Assembly (NCBI GenBank): GCA_024529925.1
Contig: JAFEUB010000780.1
Span: forward strand, 310,001-374,000
Reading direction: 5' to 3'
DNA length: 64,000 nt
Source of the DNA: Ophthalmolycus amberensis
Taxonomy: Eukaryota > Chordata > Actinopteri > Perciformes > Zoarcidae
Below the pieces are notes generated by a model, which was given only the letters and a program-made list of their open reading frames with translations, was not told where the DNA came from and did no database searches. The position numbers and the translations under genes are program-made. How positions within the stretch are numbered: position 1 is the stretch's first letter; the number at the start of each line of letters is the position of its first letter. Below are positions 14,801-29,200 of the stretch, one piece after another.

Positions 14801-17007
14801 CGAGTGCTCTTTGGCCTTTGTGAAGATCCAAGATGTATTTTTGGTAATGACGCTGCACATATTTTATGTCACACATAGCATCATGTCCCGTTCGCCACCG
14901 CTTCCTGTTAGTGACTGCAACATATTGGTGGTCTTGTTTCGGAGCCAGGTTCTCGGTGTAGGTCCCCGAGGTTAGGGATCACCGTGACTGCACGTGGGTG
15001 CTACGGGGGTGTCGGACACACTCGGTAAGCAGTGAACACACCGATATCCCCTTACCTTTCGGATTGGAGCTGTGGCCTTGCTACCCAGAGAGATCAGAGC
15101 CCTGCAGGGTGGGTCACAGCCTCTCAAGTGAACAAATCCGACACAGCCTGGCTTTGAGTAACTATAAACGCAGCTCAAACCATAAATCAGACAGGTAGAG
15201 ACTGATACACCTCAATACTCTCCAAAGGATGTGCAGAGAATTGTGAATAATCTGGGTAAAGGAAAAGGAGTTGTGGGAAAAACAAATATAAAGAAACAAA
15301 TGTGTTGGCTGGACAGGAAGGATTAGCTGCAAGGAATAAGTGAAAGAGAGGACTGGGTTGAAAACGAAATCTGAGTATCCAGTAGAATAAGTAGAGAGGG
15401 ACTGAAAGGAACGCTGGACCTGGAACAGTGGATATTGAGGGCCAGCCTGGGAGGGAAGAGAAGCAATCGACATTTTAACTTTTTAAGCAGGTTATCTTTC
15501 AGCCAGAGGACTGGAGAGAGTGAGGATGAAACACCAAAAGAGATCTGCTCTAGATAGGTTATGGAGCCGATACTGACCCTGTCGTCGGCTACTTTACTCT
15601 CCATTATCGAAGAATGCTTGAAAAGACAACTGGAATGCTGCCTTGTTATCACCTGCGGCGTTATTTGCTCCATTATACCATGCTAACCACCTTTAAATGA
15701 AAGCCTGTTTAGCTAAATGGCTTCTCTTAGAATGGCACTTTGTGCACTGTGGCCTTAGAGGAGAATTCCCAGGGTGGACCACAGGTTTTGGCCAGAAACC
15801 CCATGGCCAGGGGATCGGCTTTGTCGGGGAGTTTTTGGGGAGGAGAGGGAAATTGCTTTGATTGGCCCAGCTGTTACAGTAGCTTTGAAAGCACAGGCCC
15901 TTTCTCCTGGATTTTATTTAATCGTTCCTGGGTCCTTATCTCAAACACGCATTCCCCTGAGGTGGCTGAGAGCTTTCTCACGGCTACCAAGAGGCAGAGA
16001 ACTCAGTGTATCTCTGCCTCTAAACACACACACACACACACAAGGGACGCTTCGATTTACCTCTTTTTATGCTAGTTTTTAAGTGGAAATGCCCAAAATT
16101 CAAGGATAAATATGAAATATAGCACAAAACATTTTGGGCTGAGCTGGAGGAGTTGGCACAAAGAATAAGAGAGTGCATAATTGCAACGTCCCTGGCTTGA
16201 GTCCGGACGGGGCCGCTTGTCGTATATCGCCCTCCTCTGCACAACCATAGCGGCTGATTAAACACAACACAGGGTACACGAGGGAGAAAATAGTCTAGAG
16301 CCCTAAAACCACAAATGCAGCGGGTCAATCTATTTGTTTTAGCGGTGGTGGTAGATTTATTATTTGACTTTTTGGACTTTGGAGAAAGCCAGGAGAGGTG
16401 TTTCCTGCTGCTTCCAGTCCTCATGCTTTGTGCTTATACTCATGGAGAGAAAGAGGATAAGTGTATTTCCCAAAATGTTGATTTATTCCTTTTAGTTTTA
16501 ATGGAAACAGTCTTCAGTTAAATGAACAGATATTGACCTCTTAATAAGAGTGTTTAAAGACCAACATGATCATATGATGCAGGTTACTTTTTCTGGTTCT
16601 ATTCAGTAGACAAAAAAAAAGAAGCAAAAACCCATCAGTGATCTGACATGCTTCCTTCCAGGTACCACAGCCTTGTATCAAAGTATGGTCAGTTGGCCCC
16701 GCTGGCGGAGGTGGACCTGAGCCCCCGCTGCACCATGGTGGATGTTCGCCTGGGTGACAGGGTGGAGGCCGTCAGCCTCCGTCTGGAGCAGACGGTAGGC
16801 GACCTGAAGAAACAGCTCCGAGCTCTGCTGCAGCTGCCCACCAGTGGGATCAGGCTCTTCTACATCAACCGGGAGATGTGTTCGGTCTTGGGACCAGAGG
16901 AGTTGAAGTGGGGCAGCCGGGCCCTGCATTCCTACAGCATCCGAGATGGGGATGAGATTCTCGTTGTGCCCAAAGTCAAAAGTCACTGCAGCTCCTCCGA
17001 TCTTTGA
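11882..17007 (+). CDS. tbcel: tubulin-specific chaperone cofactor E-like protein, 433 aa
   Basis: Coding exons are 11882-12014, 12133-12272, 12383-12564, 12906-13162, 13305-13431, 13552-13668 and 16662-17007. Phases agree throughout and give 433 aa (human about 424). The protein is a paralogue of tubulin-folding cofactor E that lacks the CAP-Gly domain. In mammals it destabilises tubulin heterodimers and commits them to proteasomal degradation. The order is an acidic N-terminus (MEPSSDEEEVRTF), leucine-rich repeats over about residues 60-270 (LDLSHNQL, LDFLNLSMNPL, LVLANNS and LRSINLNNS steps), an LRR cap ending in YATHERR, and a ubiquitin-like fold at about 345-428. The absence of a CAP-Gly domain separates it from tbce. 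The last intron (13669-16661) is by far the longest and holds no recognisable gene. The ATG lies 10 bases inside an exon that begins after a good acceptor, and no upstream in-frame ATG exists in that exon. Confidence 0.96.
13174..13201 (+). repeat. G-tract/possible G-quadruplex just inside tbcel intron
   Basis: Runs of eight and about fifteen G, separated by AC, begin 12 bases after the donor at 13163. The transcribed strand would present G-rich RNA next to a 5' splice site. Confidence 0.85.
13447..13469. repeat. (CA)n microsatellite in a tbcel intron
   Basis: A short CA tract lies just after the donor at 13432. A similar short tract is at about 13700-13714. Confidence 0.9.
13714..16661. other. 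long last intron of tbcel
   Basis: No convincing internal gene. Contains a poly-G run at 14446-14461, a CA tract at 16024-16042 and a CAAAATGTTGA-TTTATTCCTTTTAG repeat-like end near 16470-16497. Confidence 0.6.
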
Positions 17008-17447
17008 GTCCGGCTTTGGATGAATCGGTCAGACGAACACTTACTTTGACTTGAGCCTTTTGTAGATTGAATGAGAAGGTGAATTTGTTCAGCTTTGAAT
17101 GTAGAGATGATCGCTGTCCACCACACTGAATACATCTATACAATAGTCTATTTGCACATATATGGAGTGTGCACATTGACATAGCGTGTATCTTTTGAGT
17201 GGCACATTTCTGTGTTGCTTGAGGTAAGACTGCAGTTTACATCTCAATTATGAAAAATATCATGCAAATCTAGACATGGTACAAAAAAAAACAGCTGCAT
17301 AATTACCAACTGAATGCACAATTGCACTAAAACTATTTTACAATTGAAGTGTTTATCTGATTAGGTTTAAGATTTTAGGATGAAAAAGCTTCCCCTTGCT
17401 TGTGCCATGCATGGAACTTATTGGTAATTATTTGAGTATTAAAAAAT

Positions 17448-17453
17448 AATAAA
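17448..17453 (+). terminator. probable tbcel polyadenylation signal
   Basis: AATAAA occurs within an A-rich stretch about 440 bases after the tbcel stop. It is the first canonical hexamer downstream. A further AATAAA near 20010-20020 would give a 3 kb 3' UTR, which cannot be ruled out. Confidence 0.4.
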
Positions 17454-20400
17454 AAAATCTTTTTGTGCCTGGGAGAATTCAGCTAGGGTGAAAATCATTC
17501 AATCTACTCCTATAAAGCCAAAGCAATGGCAAACAATGAACCCTAATCATGCAGCGGCCAAGCTGGCTGGATGTACATTTTATTTAGATTTTCATGATGA
17601 TGATGAGCTCAAAGAGGCTTCATTTCTTTATCTAAGCAAACTGTATTTGCCCACAAGAGTGTTCTTTGCCAGGAACATGAGTGTGTGAGTAACACAAATC
17701 TTTCCCCGCTTCTTCCCGTCACTCAGATCACTCTCTTTCCACTTGCCTCTTGATAGCAGTGAAATACCCCTCGGATAACCCCCGAGCTGAAATCGTAAAT
17801 GCGGTGTGTCGGGGGGGGATAACGCAGAGCACATTGGAGCTGCTGCTCAGTCAAGACGCCCCGGCAGAAAGACGAGACAAGTCTGAGGTGAGCTTGGGTC
17901 TGTGAGGGAGAACAGAAGGAGCGTCGATGCTCAAGTTACCGCAGGTCTTCTGGCCGTCCAGCCCATGAATGAAGTAGCTCTCTCCCTGCAGAGGCGGTTG
18001 AGAAGCGATGAGGCCCAGTCGGTATGGTAACCACACACCCGCCCGCCGCTGTGTCACGGACACTTCCGCTGCATTTAGGTTAGAATGGGTTCTCGTCCCT
18101 CACCCAGTCACCTCAGTCTCTCCTTCACATCCGTCTTACACACCCGACACTTCCAGTGTCTGCTGTTTCACAGGACGGGGGTCGTGGCAATTGACAGCCT
18201 CTTCCACTGCAGCCGCAATATTCATGAAAGTTTTTCACATGCTGCTGTAGGGTGGCTGGGCCTGAGAGCTCCCCAAAATTGTAGCCAAAACATCTCCGTC
18301 TGGCGGTTAGCTTAGGCAGAGTTTTCCATGAGCGGAGCCCGCATTTTAAACGTCACCGTCATCATCGATCACGTTCATTTAATTAATTTTGGGAAGCCAA
18401 AATTGTGATCGTGCTTAATATTCGATTGATTTTGCAGCCCTATACTGAGTGCAGATTGTTGTGATCGCCAAATCCTGAACGAAGCTGAGTTTTGAGCGCG
18501 AGTACAGATGTTGCTCGCTGTTTATTCATAAACATAAACGTGTATGGTGGCCAATAAATGTAAGATACTGGCTTACCCAAAGCCTTTTCAAGAGGTTTCT
18601 ATAACATCATTTGAAATAATCACTTAGGTTTAATCTCGTAGTCCAGACATGTCAGGCTGATTGCAGACCCTAAATGAAATGAGTGTCAATGTTTCCCTGC
18701 CTTTTGCTCAATGCATGCTGGGATATGTTCCAGTCTGCGCGACATTGAATAGCTCCAACCTTTCACCGTGTGTATAGCATGTGTGCAGTGTAAATTGGGC
18801 CCACTGTCAAATGCGTTTGTCAATGAAAAGATGATCAAAAAACGTATTTCTAAAAAGCAGGAAAGTCTTGCACAAGCCATTTATTCTAAACTTTGGAGGG
18901 CAAAGGAGTTCATGTTTGAAATGACGTTGGGTGAAGTGAGCTGAAAGGATACAATGTTTCACTTAAACACAATTTATAAGGGAAGGTTGGCTTTCTGTTA
19001 CCAAAAGTGTGTGAAAGTTTGTTGAGTGCCGTAGCTGATAACTGGAAGTCTCTTCTTGTTTTTCTCTGGGTTTCCTCGCATGCATAATACTATATTATGA
19101 TTGAGTGCATTCTAGAGTTGTTCTGGTACAAGTAGCGGAAATGCTCAGTCTACTGCCAAAAATGATGGATTGGGTATCGGCGAGTATGCGAGTCTATGCA
19201 CCGATCCGATACCACCTTATCATGTCATTTATCAGCCCGTTTGCGCGACATAAAAATGACTACTTGTGTCAATCGATACCTGATCCGTCCATCCTGTCCG
19301 ATCGGTACTGCACATGTGCAAACTAGTACGACACACCTGTGGTTAAACACTCACTTGCCCCCCTGTGTTCTCCCTGATGTTGATACATTGTGAACAAACA
19401 CATCTGGTTAAAAACATTATCAGTGGTCAGTGGTGGGCAGCACAGTCCTGCTTGGTTAAATAACAGACCGAACAACAAACATTAATGGAGGTTGCATTGA
19501 GTTACCCTATAATCCGCTCGTGCTCTATTCGGTGACAATGAGATGTGGTATCAGAACATCTCTAGTGCTTACATGGGAAGTAACGGGATGAGAATAAAGC
19601 ATTGTATTTCTAAAGTAATGTTTGATGTGTTGGTGGTTTGCATGTGCGGATATTTCTTGATATATATTTGATTAAAATGTGTACGAGATGTGTCATTCCA
19701 GGGAAACTGTGTTTCCTGTGTGTTGTTTATGGGCATTTGTAATTTTGACACTTTTAAAGTATTAGCTGTGCTCCTGTCACCCTCATCCTTCAGTACTACC
19801 AAATACAAAGATTATATACAGATTTTAAAATCTAAAGATAGTTGCTTATCTATGATACAGTTTGCCTTGTGTTAATTTATCATGTTTGCTTTCTGTTTCT
19901 CAAATGTGTAACTAAATATTTTTGATGGTAAATCCTTGTTTTCTTTCTTGAGATCATCTTGCCATATCTACACCTGTACGGTGTGATGATGCTCTCACTT
20001 CTCTTTAAGAAATAAATTATAATTATTTCAGCTAATTCCAGTGTTTCATTTTTACAACATCGCTGTTTATATGTATTGTATGTGTTGATGGACCATGACG
20101 TTTTGATCGGCTATCGGTGCTAGATGAGAGTTAAGATTCACGAAATGAATTATAATTAATCCTCTGGGGATCAGCGATATGGCAACCTGGCCAGTAGTTG
20201 TCAAGATGTATATCTTGCTCCAGATCAAAGTTTTAGCCAGACTAATGCACCAACAATCATCTTTATCCAAACTGTCACAGGGAAATAAACACTTAACAAA
20301 CACGCATCACTGCATTATTGCAATAACTATATAAATATTCAGACTAAGTTAGTACAATAATAAAGCACCTGGTCTAAAAGAACTTGCATGTTACCTACTG

Positions 20401-23400
20401 TTGACCATTTCAAGGTCTTGAATGAAAGACAAGAGCGTCACGTTACAGGCAGAATGTACACGTGAACACTTGGTCGTGGAGTAGATGGTATTCTGCAGAT
20501 CTTCTCTCATTCTGGCAGCCGGGTTTTAGTCGAGCTGTAAAAAGTCCATTCCATACGTGTCAGGCGGTGTTGTGTTTCTGGGGCATTCCCTCTTATTTTC
20601 CCCCTCCTTCTCTTCCAGGCAGCATGGCTCTAATCCTGTGTGGGATACCTAAGCCAACCCCCCCCCCCACCCCTCAACACACCGTCACCAGCAGGAAACC
20701 CTTCTCAGAGTTCGGGAGCTAAGGTGTTCTCCACATATTATTGGATTGTAACAAGGACCTAAACGTAGACATTGACGCACCGTTCAGAAATACAGTAGAA
20801 GCTGTTTTACCTTGGTGACTGGTTTGGAATTATGAAAATCCAAAAATCACCTCCAAGTAACCACTGAAGTTCTTAAGGAGCTTATCTGATTTCTATCTCC
20901 TAATCTGTGTATCACTCGTAAACTAAGATAAGATGGTGACCAAAGTAAACACACCTGCTTAGCATTGTCATTGGTGATGTAAGCATGCTGACGTCAGCAT
21001 TCAGCTCGAGGCACCGTTGTGCCAAAGTACAGTCTCTCAGAGATGTTCACGAGGTCAAGTTTAGACTTTGGTTGGAAGATAGATGCGGTTGTTTTGTATA
21101 GATTACACCTTGCTGCGTAAACAGGACCCGGCTGCACGGTTGGTACTCTGATCTGCCCTTGATCTGCCCCATTGCATTATGAAGTGGGATCGGGGGCAGG
21201 GGGGCTGAACAGGGCCTATTGTGTGCCGAGGTGAAGGAGTCGCTAGGGTAAGAAGGTTTGGGTTACTGGAAGGAGGTTCACCATTGTGAATGGAAAGGAA
21301 GGAGAGGAGGGCAGGTGCAGAGCCAGCCGCTGGGCATCAGGGTCGAATTAGAGTGGCCCACTCCACGGATTAGGTGTCTGCCGAATAGAGCTCAGCGGGT
21401 ATCCAGTCAGGACCTTCTTTGTGAAGGTCAGGCTTGATGGATTCTCCAAAACGTGTGATGCTGGATACTTTGACCCTGTTCCCACAAGGTGCCCTCCTAC
21501 TGCAGAGAAACCTTTGATGTCATTTCTGTCTCTGTCTCTTGCAAACTATCTTAAAGGTGGTATGAGCCACTCACCGGCAGCCACACTGATACTCTGCCAC
21601 TCCCATGTTCAAAACCTTCGGGTATACTTACTGCGATGATGGTCTTACGGACATGAGCTGACGTGGACACCTTTGGATCTTTTGTACTCTGTGCGGGTTT
21701 CTCCTTGCGACAAGCCGACATTCTCAAAGCTCCTCAAAGTTCTACATTTTTCCCCTCTGCGTAGGTACAAAATGTTGAATGTGCACAGGCAGGCGATAAA
21801 CTGCCACACGGAGCCCCCCGTAAAAGGTCCCACTCACTGTCTAACTTGAAGAGCTATTGCTTTTATCTCCCCTTCGGTCAATCTTTCAGCATCAAAGGTG
21901 ACATTTATTACTTTTGTTAAGAGCTGATTGCACCGTCCCATCCAACCACAAGACAAAGGTCACAGACTGAGTCATCGACGTTGCAGTATTGCAAAAAGGA
22001 TGGATGTGAGTGAATGATTGTGGGACTCGGAATTCTTCAAATGAAATCAAGCCGTACGAGTCACCTGACCAGGTTCAAAGGTGAAGGTGTTTGTGCCTGT
22101 TCAGAATGGCCACACACACTGGTTGGGTGAGAAGGCGAGTTTACGGGCGAGTTTACGGGCCATAAAACCAAAACAATGAGCTTTCAAAAATATGTGCAGG
22201 ACAGTCCGTCTTAATGATCTGATTTGATCAAATGAAATGGATTTGCCTGCAATCTTAACTAAGCCTGAAACGCTCTGTTGACGCTGAAGAGTTGAGTGGC
22301 AATTATTTAAAGGTTCGTCACTAAGCAACCGTTTTACATTTACATATAGTCATTTACTGCGTTATTAACACAGACATTTTGATTAGCTCAGCTTCAAGTT
22401 GACCACCAAAGTATTGAGAAGAAAAAAAGAGCATTATGAGATTTCCTTTCAATGTTTTCTGTTCCTAGTGAGCTGTTTTGAGGGTCACTGAATGGGAAAG
22501 CAAGAGCGCAAGCGCGAGAAACCAGATGTATCAGGGATCTCGATCCGTCCCACTTCTACATCCTCAACATTTCCCAAAACACAAAACCCTACATCAGGAA
22601 GCTTCCTCCGCCCAGTGGGTCATCAGTCCTTCTTTTTTTTTGGTCCCTCTTTGTGCGACGTTCTCTTTCAAAGGTTGGTTAAGAGTATGTGTCCATTTCC
22701 ACGACAAGACGTGGGAGGTATAAAAGAAGCCTCCACAGAGAGCCTCGGTGCTGCTTAATGGGAGCCCGGGGCCTGCCCTCAGACCCTGGAGCCTTTCACA
22801 CATCTTGCTCCCTGCCTCTCCAATTACTTCCACTGTCCTCCTGCAACAAAGACCCAACTGACTGCCCTCTCCTTCCCAGACCCTAACAGCGTGGATCCAC
22901 CTGAGATTTACCCTCGCTATCTCTCCAGCATCTATTGAAATGAAGTGTCTTGTGTAACCTTGTAAATGAGGCTATTCCTAATTTAAAAAAGGGGGTACAC
23001 AAGAGTATCCAAAGTGACTCATGTTAATTCTGTAACTCTACCTACCACTGAGCTTGAAAAGCAAGGTTTCAGACTGTGTGTGTGTTTCTGGTTTTTGTCC
23101 ATAAATGCCCCAGAGTGAGACTGGACTACTAGTTTTTGTGCTCCGGTGCCCTGAAGCTGCCCTAGCTGCACTGAATGAACTCTGGTAAAGTCTTTGCCAC
23201 AATTCAGGTCCAATCCAAAGGCAAAGTCTCTATTTTATACTTGCTAAGGACTTCTCAAACAAATAATTCAATAACACTGTCCACTTACATTGAACTTATC
23301 CCCAAATGTTTTTTAAAAGCTGCTTCAGATGCTTTGTTTGAAACATTATTCAAATGTCATCGTTCCACAAAGATAAAGGCTGCAGTGTTTCCGCCAAATT

Positions 23401-26237
23401 TTTCCAGCAAAGACATATTTTATCATCATTTGGCACTTTGCAGGTGTTAATGACAGATCCTGCACAAAAGGCTTGACATTCATCCGTTATGAGAGCCTCT
23501 CTTTGTGCTAAACATTCCTTTTATACTGCATTTAAAATATGTCCCCAAGCAGTAATTCTCTTTGGTTTTTCCACTTCCCTCCATCATTTCCACATCTCTG
23601 ACATCTCCTCTCTTCTTACATATTGCTCCGTTTCCACTCCCTCTCTTCCTCAGATTCCTATGCTGTCCCTCCCCTCAACTCCCTTCTCCTCCCCACCTAC
23701 CCCCCTCCCCAAACACCGAACTCAGATTAAGTTGAACAGTATCCCAGGTAAAGTTTGCACCTGCTTTTTTAGGCAAAGCTCCTTCCACAGCTTCAACAGG
23801 TTATTTTCAATCTTTTTTTCGTGCAAGGACATCATCGTTTTACTGCTCAACACAAACCTTTTGGATTGTTGTTGCTTCTGCTGATAACCCTGTGGGGCTG
23901 GGTTTGGTCAAGAAGTGCTCTTTTATCTGGACATCCAGCTCCTCTACAGACCCTCTTCTCTTTTCATCACTTCAGCAACTATCCCCTCCACTGCCTCATT
24001 TTACTCCCTTCATCGCCACCACTCTGTGGATGGTCCTTTGCTGAATGGGACACATCCATAAGGAGGTTGCCAGGTTAGACGATTGAGGTGCTTGATGTCC
24101 ATCTTCTGAAGGCAGGTGAGAGCAAAATGTCCTCTTCTACTCGTAATTGGTTTCTTTATTCATGGCCTGACTGTGTGGCAAGGGAAACCTGAACTTTCAT
24201 TATGACACTCTATAGGCTGCTGTTGGTGATATCACTTTTGCTTCATGGTCTAATATAATTGCTGGTATCTCGAACATCCCTCTTAAAACTTGGTGAAAGT
24301 CTACTTCAGCCCCCTCCCAATCATCACAGGTTATGATCAAAGCTCAACCAAATAGTGATCGTTTCTACTCACATTATTTATTTTTGGGATTTTTAGTATT
24401 TCAACAAAAGATAAAAGCAAACAACTACAAATGTCATAGAGATACAAATTTGTGTAACAGAAATGATCTAGTTTGTTTCTTGGGACCCCTTTTGGTTCCC
24501 AAACCACAGGTTGGGAACCACTGATCTGCTCTTGCAGGTATATTTACCCTAATGTCAGTATTAAGACAGAAAAAGACAAAAACCTTTCACATGAACACAA
24601 TTTTGAAGTCAAAATTCGGACTTAACCCAGTTTCCAACCTTAACTGCAAAAAAAGTACCGAAATTGAATTAATGAGCTTTCGAGAGTGAACTAACTTTTG
24701 ATGAAGAATGTGGCTTAGCTGATACAATAAGAGTTGTCTCTCTCTGAGCTTGACCCCGGAGATAAACATGTCGGAGTGGCTTGCTCATCCTTTAAGTCCC
24801 AGGGGCTTTATCTTAATTGCCCCACTAAAAGGCAACGTGTTAACGCCACTCAGATAAGATGGAGAGTCAAAAGAGCAATTGTGTTAATCTTCCTGTTGAC
24901 AATGTATGATGAGAGGCTGATGACATTAGAGCAGACCTCTCTCAGCAGTGCTCACTAACATTGGCCCACCTGAACACAATTTACCATCAAGCTGAATAGA
25001 ACTCACACATTAGAGAGAAGATTTGAGAGAATTATCCTCACATACCTTACGTATCAACAGTATTGTATTTAGGACATTTAAAAGGTAAGGCCGTGGGTAT
25101 ATTGTTTCCTAAATCATATCAAGGTTTCCTTTATTTCATTGGTTAGTATTTAAAACAAAGGTGGCTGGTCCAGACTGAGCTCAGCCAGGTTTTGGGGATT
25201 ACACTTCAACATTACTACACACCTGTTGTGTGACAAATTAATCTCAACTCAAAAGTCAATTTTCTAGATTTGTATTCAGCGGCATCAACTGCAACTTGAA
25301 GCCAACTGAACACCTGTTATCCTCACTGCAATGTTTGTGTATAATAATACAAAAAAAATCACATCATGCATCACCAACCTTCGTTCATTTCCATTTAGAA
25401 TTATGTGTGTGTGGAATTATATGTACGTGTAAGGCGCCTTATGACGTTCACTAGTAGCTAGCAGGCCAGCTTGCCAGTGATCATCATTCAGTTCAATTTT
25501 GATAAATCGGCCATGCATAAGAAACCTTAGCAGTTGCTTTCTCTTCTGAAAGTTGGCAGATTAAATCTGGTGACAGAAAAAACAGTGGTAGTACCCAAAG
25601 TTATAACAGTCAATGTTTAAATTCACTGAATGTACAGAGAATAAAATCTGCCTACCTGGCTGTACACTCTCCTTTGCCAATGGGAAGCTTGCCAAGCCCA
25701 GCCCTGAAGAGTCCCAGTGCAAGGACCTCAGCAATTCAAACCTACTCACTTAAAGCCATTAGTGCCCCAGTGTTTACGCCTCTCTCCCTTTAGCCAACAA
25801 GGCATGGATGGATCCCAAACAGAAGTGGTAATGAGGTCCTAAGCAGCCTTGCGGCTTCAGACACAGAGACACTGGAGCAGAGCGGGCCAGGTCGGTCAGC
25901 TGCAGGGAATCGAGGCACAGAGAGGCCCGTAGTCCACTGTTGGCGGCTCACATGGGACTGTAAGGCAAATGTGATCCTGACACATTGTTCTGGCATGTAT
26001 AATGGGGCCTTTTCAGGGCTCCTCAGGGGAGACCTGGGAGCCTGATCTTAAAGAAGTAATGTGACGTTGGTTTGATGGTTCTCCCTCCTCTCCACTTTTG
26101 TCTAAGGGCCTCGTTTATGAGAAGTTGTCCTATGACTCATGTCTGCCTGCATTTCTATTAACTTTAAGGAAAAGGCAAGACAGATAATGTGACAGTTGCA
26201 TTGACATCTCATTCTGTTTCTCTGTTTTTTTTTAAGA
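17454..26237. other. 8.8 kb gap between tbcel and tecta
   Basis: No gene could be supported. Around 19140-19568 is a degenerate dispersed element rich in GGTATCGG/CCGATCGG-type words and ending GTGGTATCAGAACATCTCTAG, related to the piece near 3020-3130. The stretch 17820-18060 is locally GC-richer with a short minus-strand open frame of unknown meaning. Untranslated 5' exons and the promoter of tecta probably lie in the last few kilobases but cannot be pinned. Confidence 0.55.
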
Positions 26238-29200
26238 ATGGTCAGGCCAGGCTGTCCAGTCATTCTGCTCCACCTCTTCAGCATCTTTGTACAGGCGGGA
26301 GGTACGAGTCATCCTACACATCAGTTCCTTCATCTTTTAGGGTGGAGAAAAGTCAATTTAATGAGCTGTTTATTCTCCTTTTAGGTAGTAAGGATATCCT
26401 GTATCCGTATGGACTCGGCCATAGGGATCTAGAGACTCCAAAGATGGATGATGGGAGTTCTGCTGAAATTACTTTGCTCATTCACTTCATTTTCTTCAAT
26501 ATCCCCTACCGTTCCATCTATGTAAGCCTTGATCAAAACTGTTATTACTGCACAGAAATGTGTCATCCATCCATCTTAAAATGATTTATTGCAATGTATG
26601 AAGCATGAAATACAACCCTGTGTGTTCTGCCCACAGATCAACAACAACGGTGTGATCTCCTTCAACGTGCAGGTTAGCCAGTTCACACCAGAAGCTTTTC
26701 CCCTGAGTGACAGTCGATCGTTCATTGCTCCACTTTGGGCAGATGTGCACAACGGCATCCGCGGAGATGTGTTCTACCGAGAGTCCACCGAACCAGAAAT
26801 ACTGGAAAGGGCAACGCAAGATGTCCGGAAGTACTTCAAAACCATACCCACTTTCACAGCCACTTGGGTCTTTATTGCAACATGGCACCAAGTCACCTTC
26901 TATGGGGGAAGCCAGACAACGCCGGTAAAGTCCAAACACATTTCCACACAGTAGTGTTTAGCTTAGCTTAGCAAGGTCAGCTAAGCTGTGAAAGCAGCAG
27001 TTATATCTAGAACATTTAGAAAAAAAGAAATTCACGACCACAGATCCTTGTTTTAACTAGTAGACACCAAGACATGATTTGATCTGCAAATCACCAAAAC
27101 CATGGGGGACACAAATGAGATTAACTTGACATCACTTGGAATCGATATAATATGATTTAATTTCCATCAAATGTTGACAATCGTAATTCCCAAAATGTTT
27201 TTGTTGAATGTTGAAATGTTTCGTCTCCGTTGGGGCATTCTTCTTTTTAGTATGTTATGTTGTTTTTCTCTTTTTAAAACTATTTTCATCCTCTTGTTTG
27301 ATTAAAAGGTGAACACATTCCAAAGTGTACTAATCTCCGATAGCGTGACGTCCTTCACCATGTTCAACTACGGAGAAATCACATGGAGCACGGGAACAGC
27401 CAGTGGTGGAGATCCTTTAACAGGACTGGGTGGGACGACAGCTCAGGTATTCTCACTATGGCCGTGGCTATTTCGTACGTATGTTAATCCTTTCAATGAT
27501 ACTGACAAACATTTCACCTCACGACCCTCACACCTTTCCCCCTTTCAGTCAGGTTTTAATGGTGGAGACATTGGTCACTTCTTCAACCTGCCGGGATCAC
27601 GGTCAAATGATGTAGTGAACATTGAACAGACAACCAATGTCAATACCCCTGGGCGCTGGTTCTTCCGCGTAGACACTGAACTGGTAGATCCTGCCAATGG
27701 CTGCAGCTACAATGGTAAGTTCAAACGTCAAACACTGATATTTATGTCCACACAGGCTTCTCTTATGAAGAACTGTACTTGTAAATATCTCCTCTGTCTT
27801 CCATACATCCTGTCCAGGGCGTTTTTACCGACGAGGGGAAGTTTTCTGGCTGTCTGACCAGTGTTTACAGCGATGCCGCTGCCTTGACATTGACAATGAG
27901 GTGCAATGCCACGAGGCTCCATGCGGGCAGCTGGAGACCTGCGAGCTGCAAGAAGGGGCCTTTTACTGCCAGCCAACCCGCTCCAGCACTTGCGTGGTAT
28001 TTGGCGACCCTCATTACCACACCTTCGACGGCTTCCTTTATCACTTCCAGGGAACCTGCTCCTACCTGCTGGCTCGGCCCTGCTGGGAGGTGGCGGGGCT
28101 GCCTTTCTTCAGCATCGAGGCCAAAAATGAGAACCGTGGGGTCCCCTTTGTTTCTTGGCTTCGAGATGTCACAGTGGAGGTGTATGGTCACAGAGTCATG
28201 TTACCCAAAGGCAGTTTTGGAACAGTCCTGGTGAGAATCTGGGGACCACGTTTTTTGAGTGTTAAGTCGGGTTATGTGGCTGCATTTGGAGTAGTTTGGA
28301 CAGTAAATCAATCACTAATCATCTCTTGGATGCATCTACCTGGATGAATCATAATATCCGAGTACAAGCAGACAATACAGGATTTAAGTTTTAAGAGTTT
28401 TGTCACGATAAAGGTAGAAGAAGAAAGTGACAGTATTGTAACTGCACCAAGGTGTCTACCATTATCCTTTGTTCCTTTTCTGATTATTCCTTTCTTCATC
28501 TCTCTAGGTGGACGGCTTGGTGAAGACTTTACCGGTCCAACTCCAGCTTGGTGCTATCAGGGTATATCAGTCTGGGGTTGCCATTGCTTTAGAGACAGAC
28601 TTTGGACTCTTGGTAACCTACGACGGCCAACACTATGCATCCATCTCCCTACCCAGCTCCTACTTCAACAACACTTGTGGCCTTTGCGGTAACTACAACG
28701 ATGACCCCGCCGATGATCCTGTGCTTCCTGACGGCTCGCTAGCAGAGAGCGTAGTGGAATTAGGGGGCAGCTGGCGAGCAGAGGACACAGACTGGAGGTG
28801 TACAGATGGCTGCGCCCAGAACTGCAGCGTGTGTGACGCTCTTACGGAAGCCTTCTACTTTCGCTCAGACTACTGTGGGCTCATCAACAAAACCGATGGA
28901 CCTTTTAGGGACTGCAGAGCTGTAGTGGACCCTACGGCCTTTGTGTACAGCTGTGTGTATGACATGTGCAGCAACAGGGATAACATCACCACGCTCTGCC
29001 ACGCCATCCAGGCCTATGCTTTGGCCTGTCAGGCCATTGGTGTCACGATACGACCGTGGAGATCTCGTACCTTCTGCGGTGAGATTCAGTTTGATTCAGT
29101 CTACGTAGATTCTTCATCTTACATTCATTCACTTGTGTTATCTGACATCGTTTTTTCTCTCTTACTGGTTCTCAGTCTTGTCGTGTCCGGAATTCAGCCA

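Noticed and set aside
22478..22886. Overlapping open frames on both strands between tbcel and tecta
   Set aside because: No domain, no splice partners and no codon pattern distinguishing one frame.
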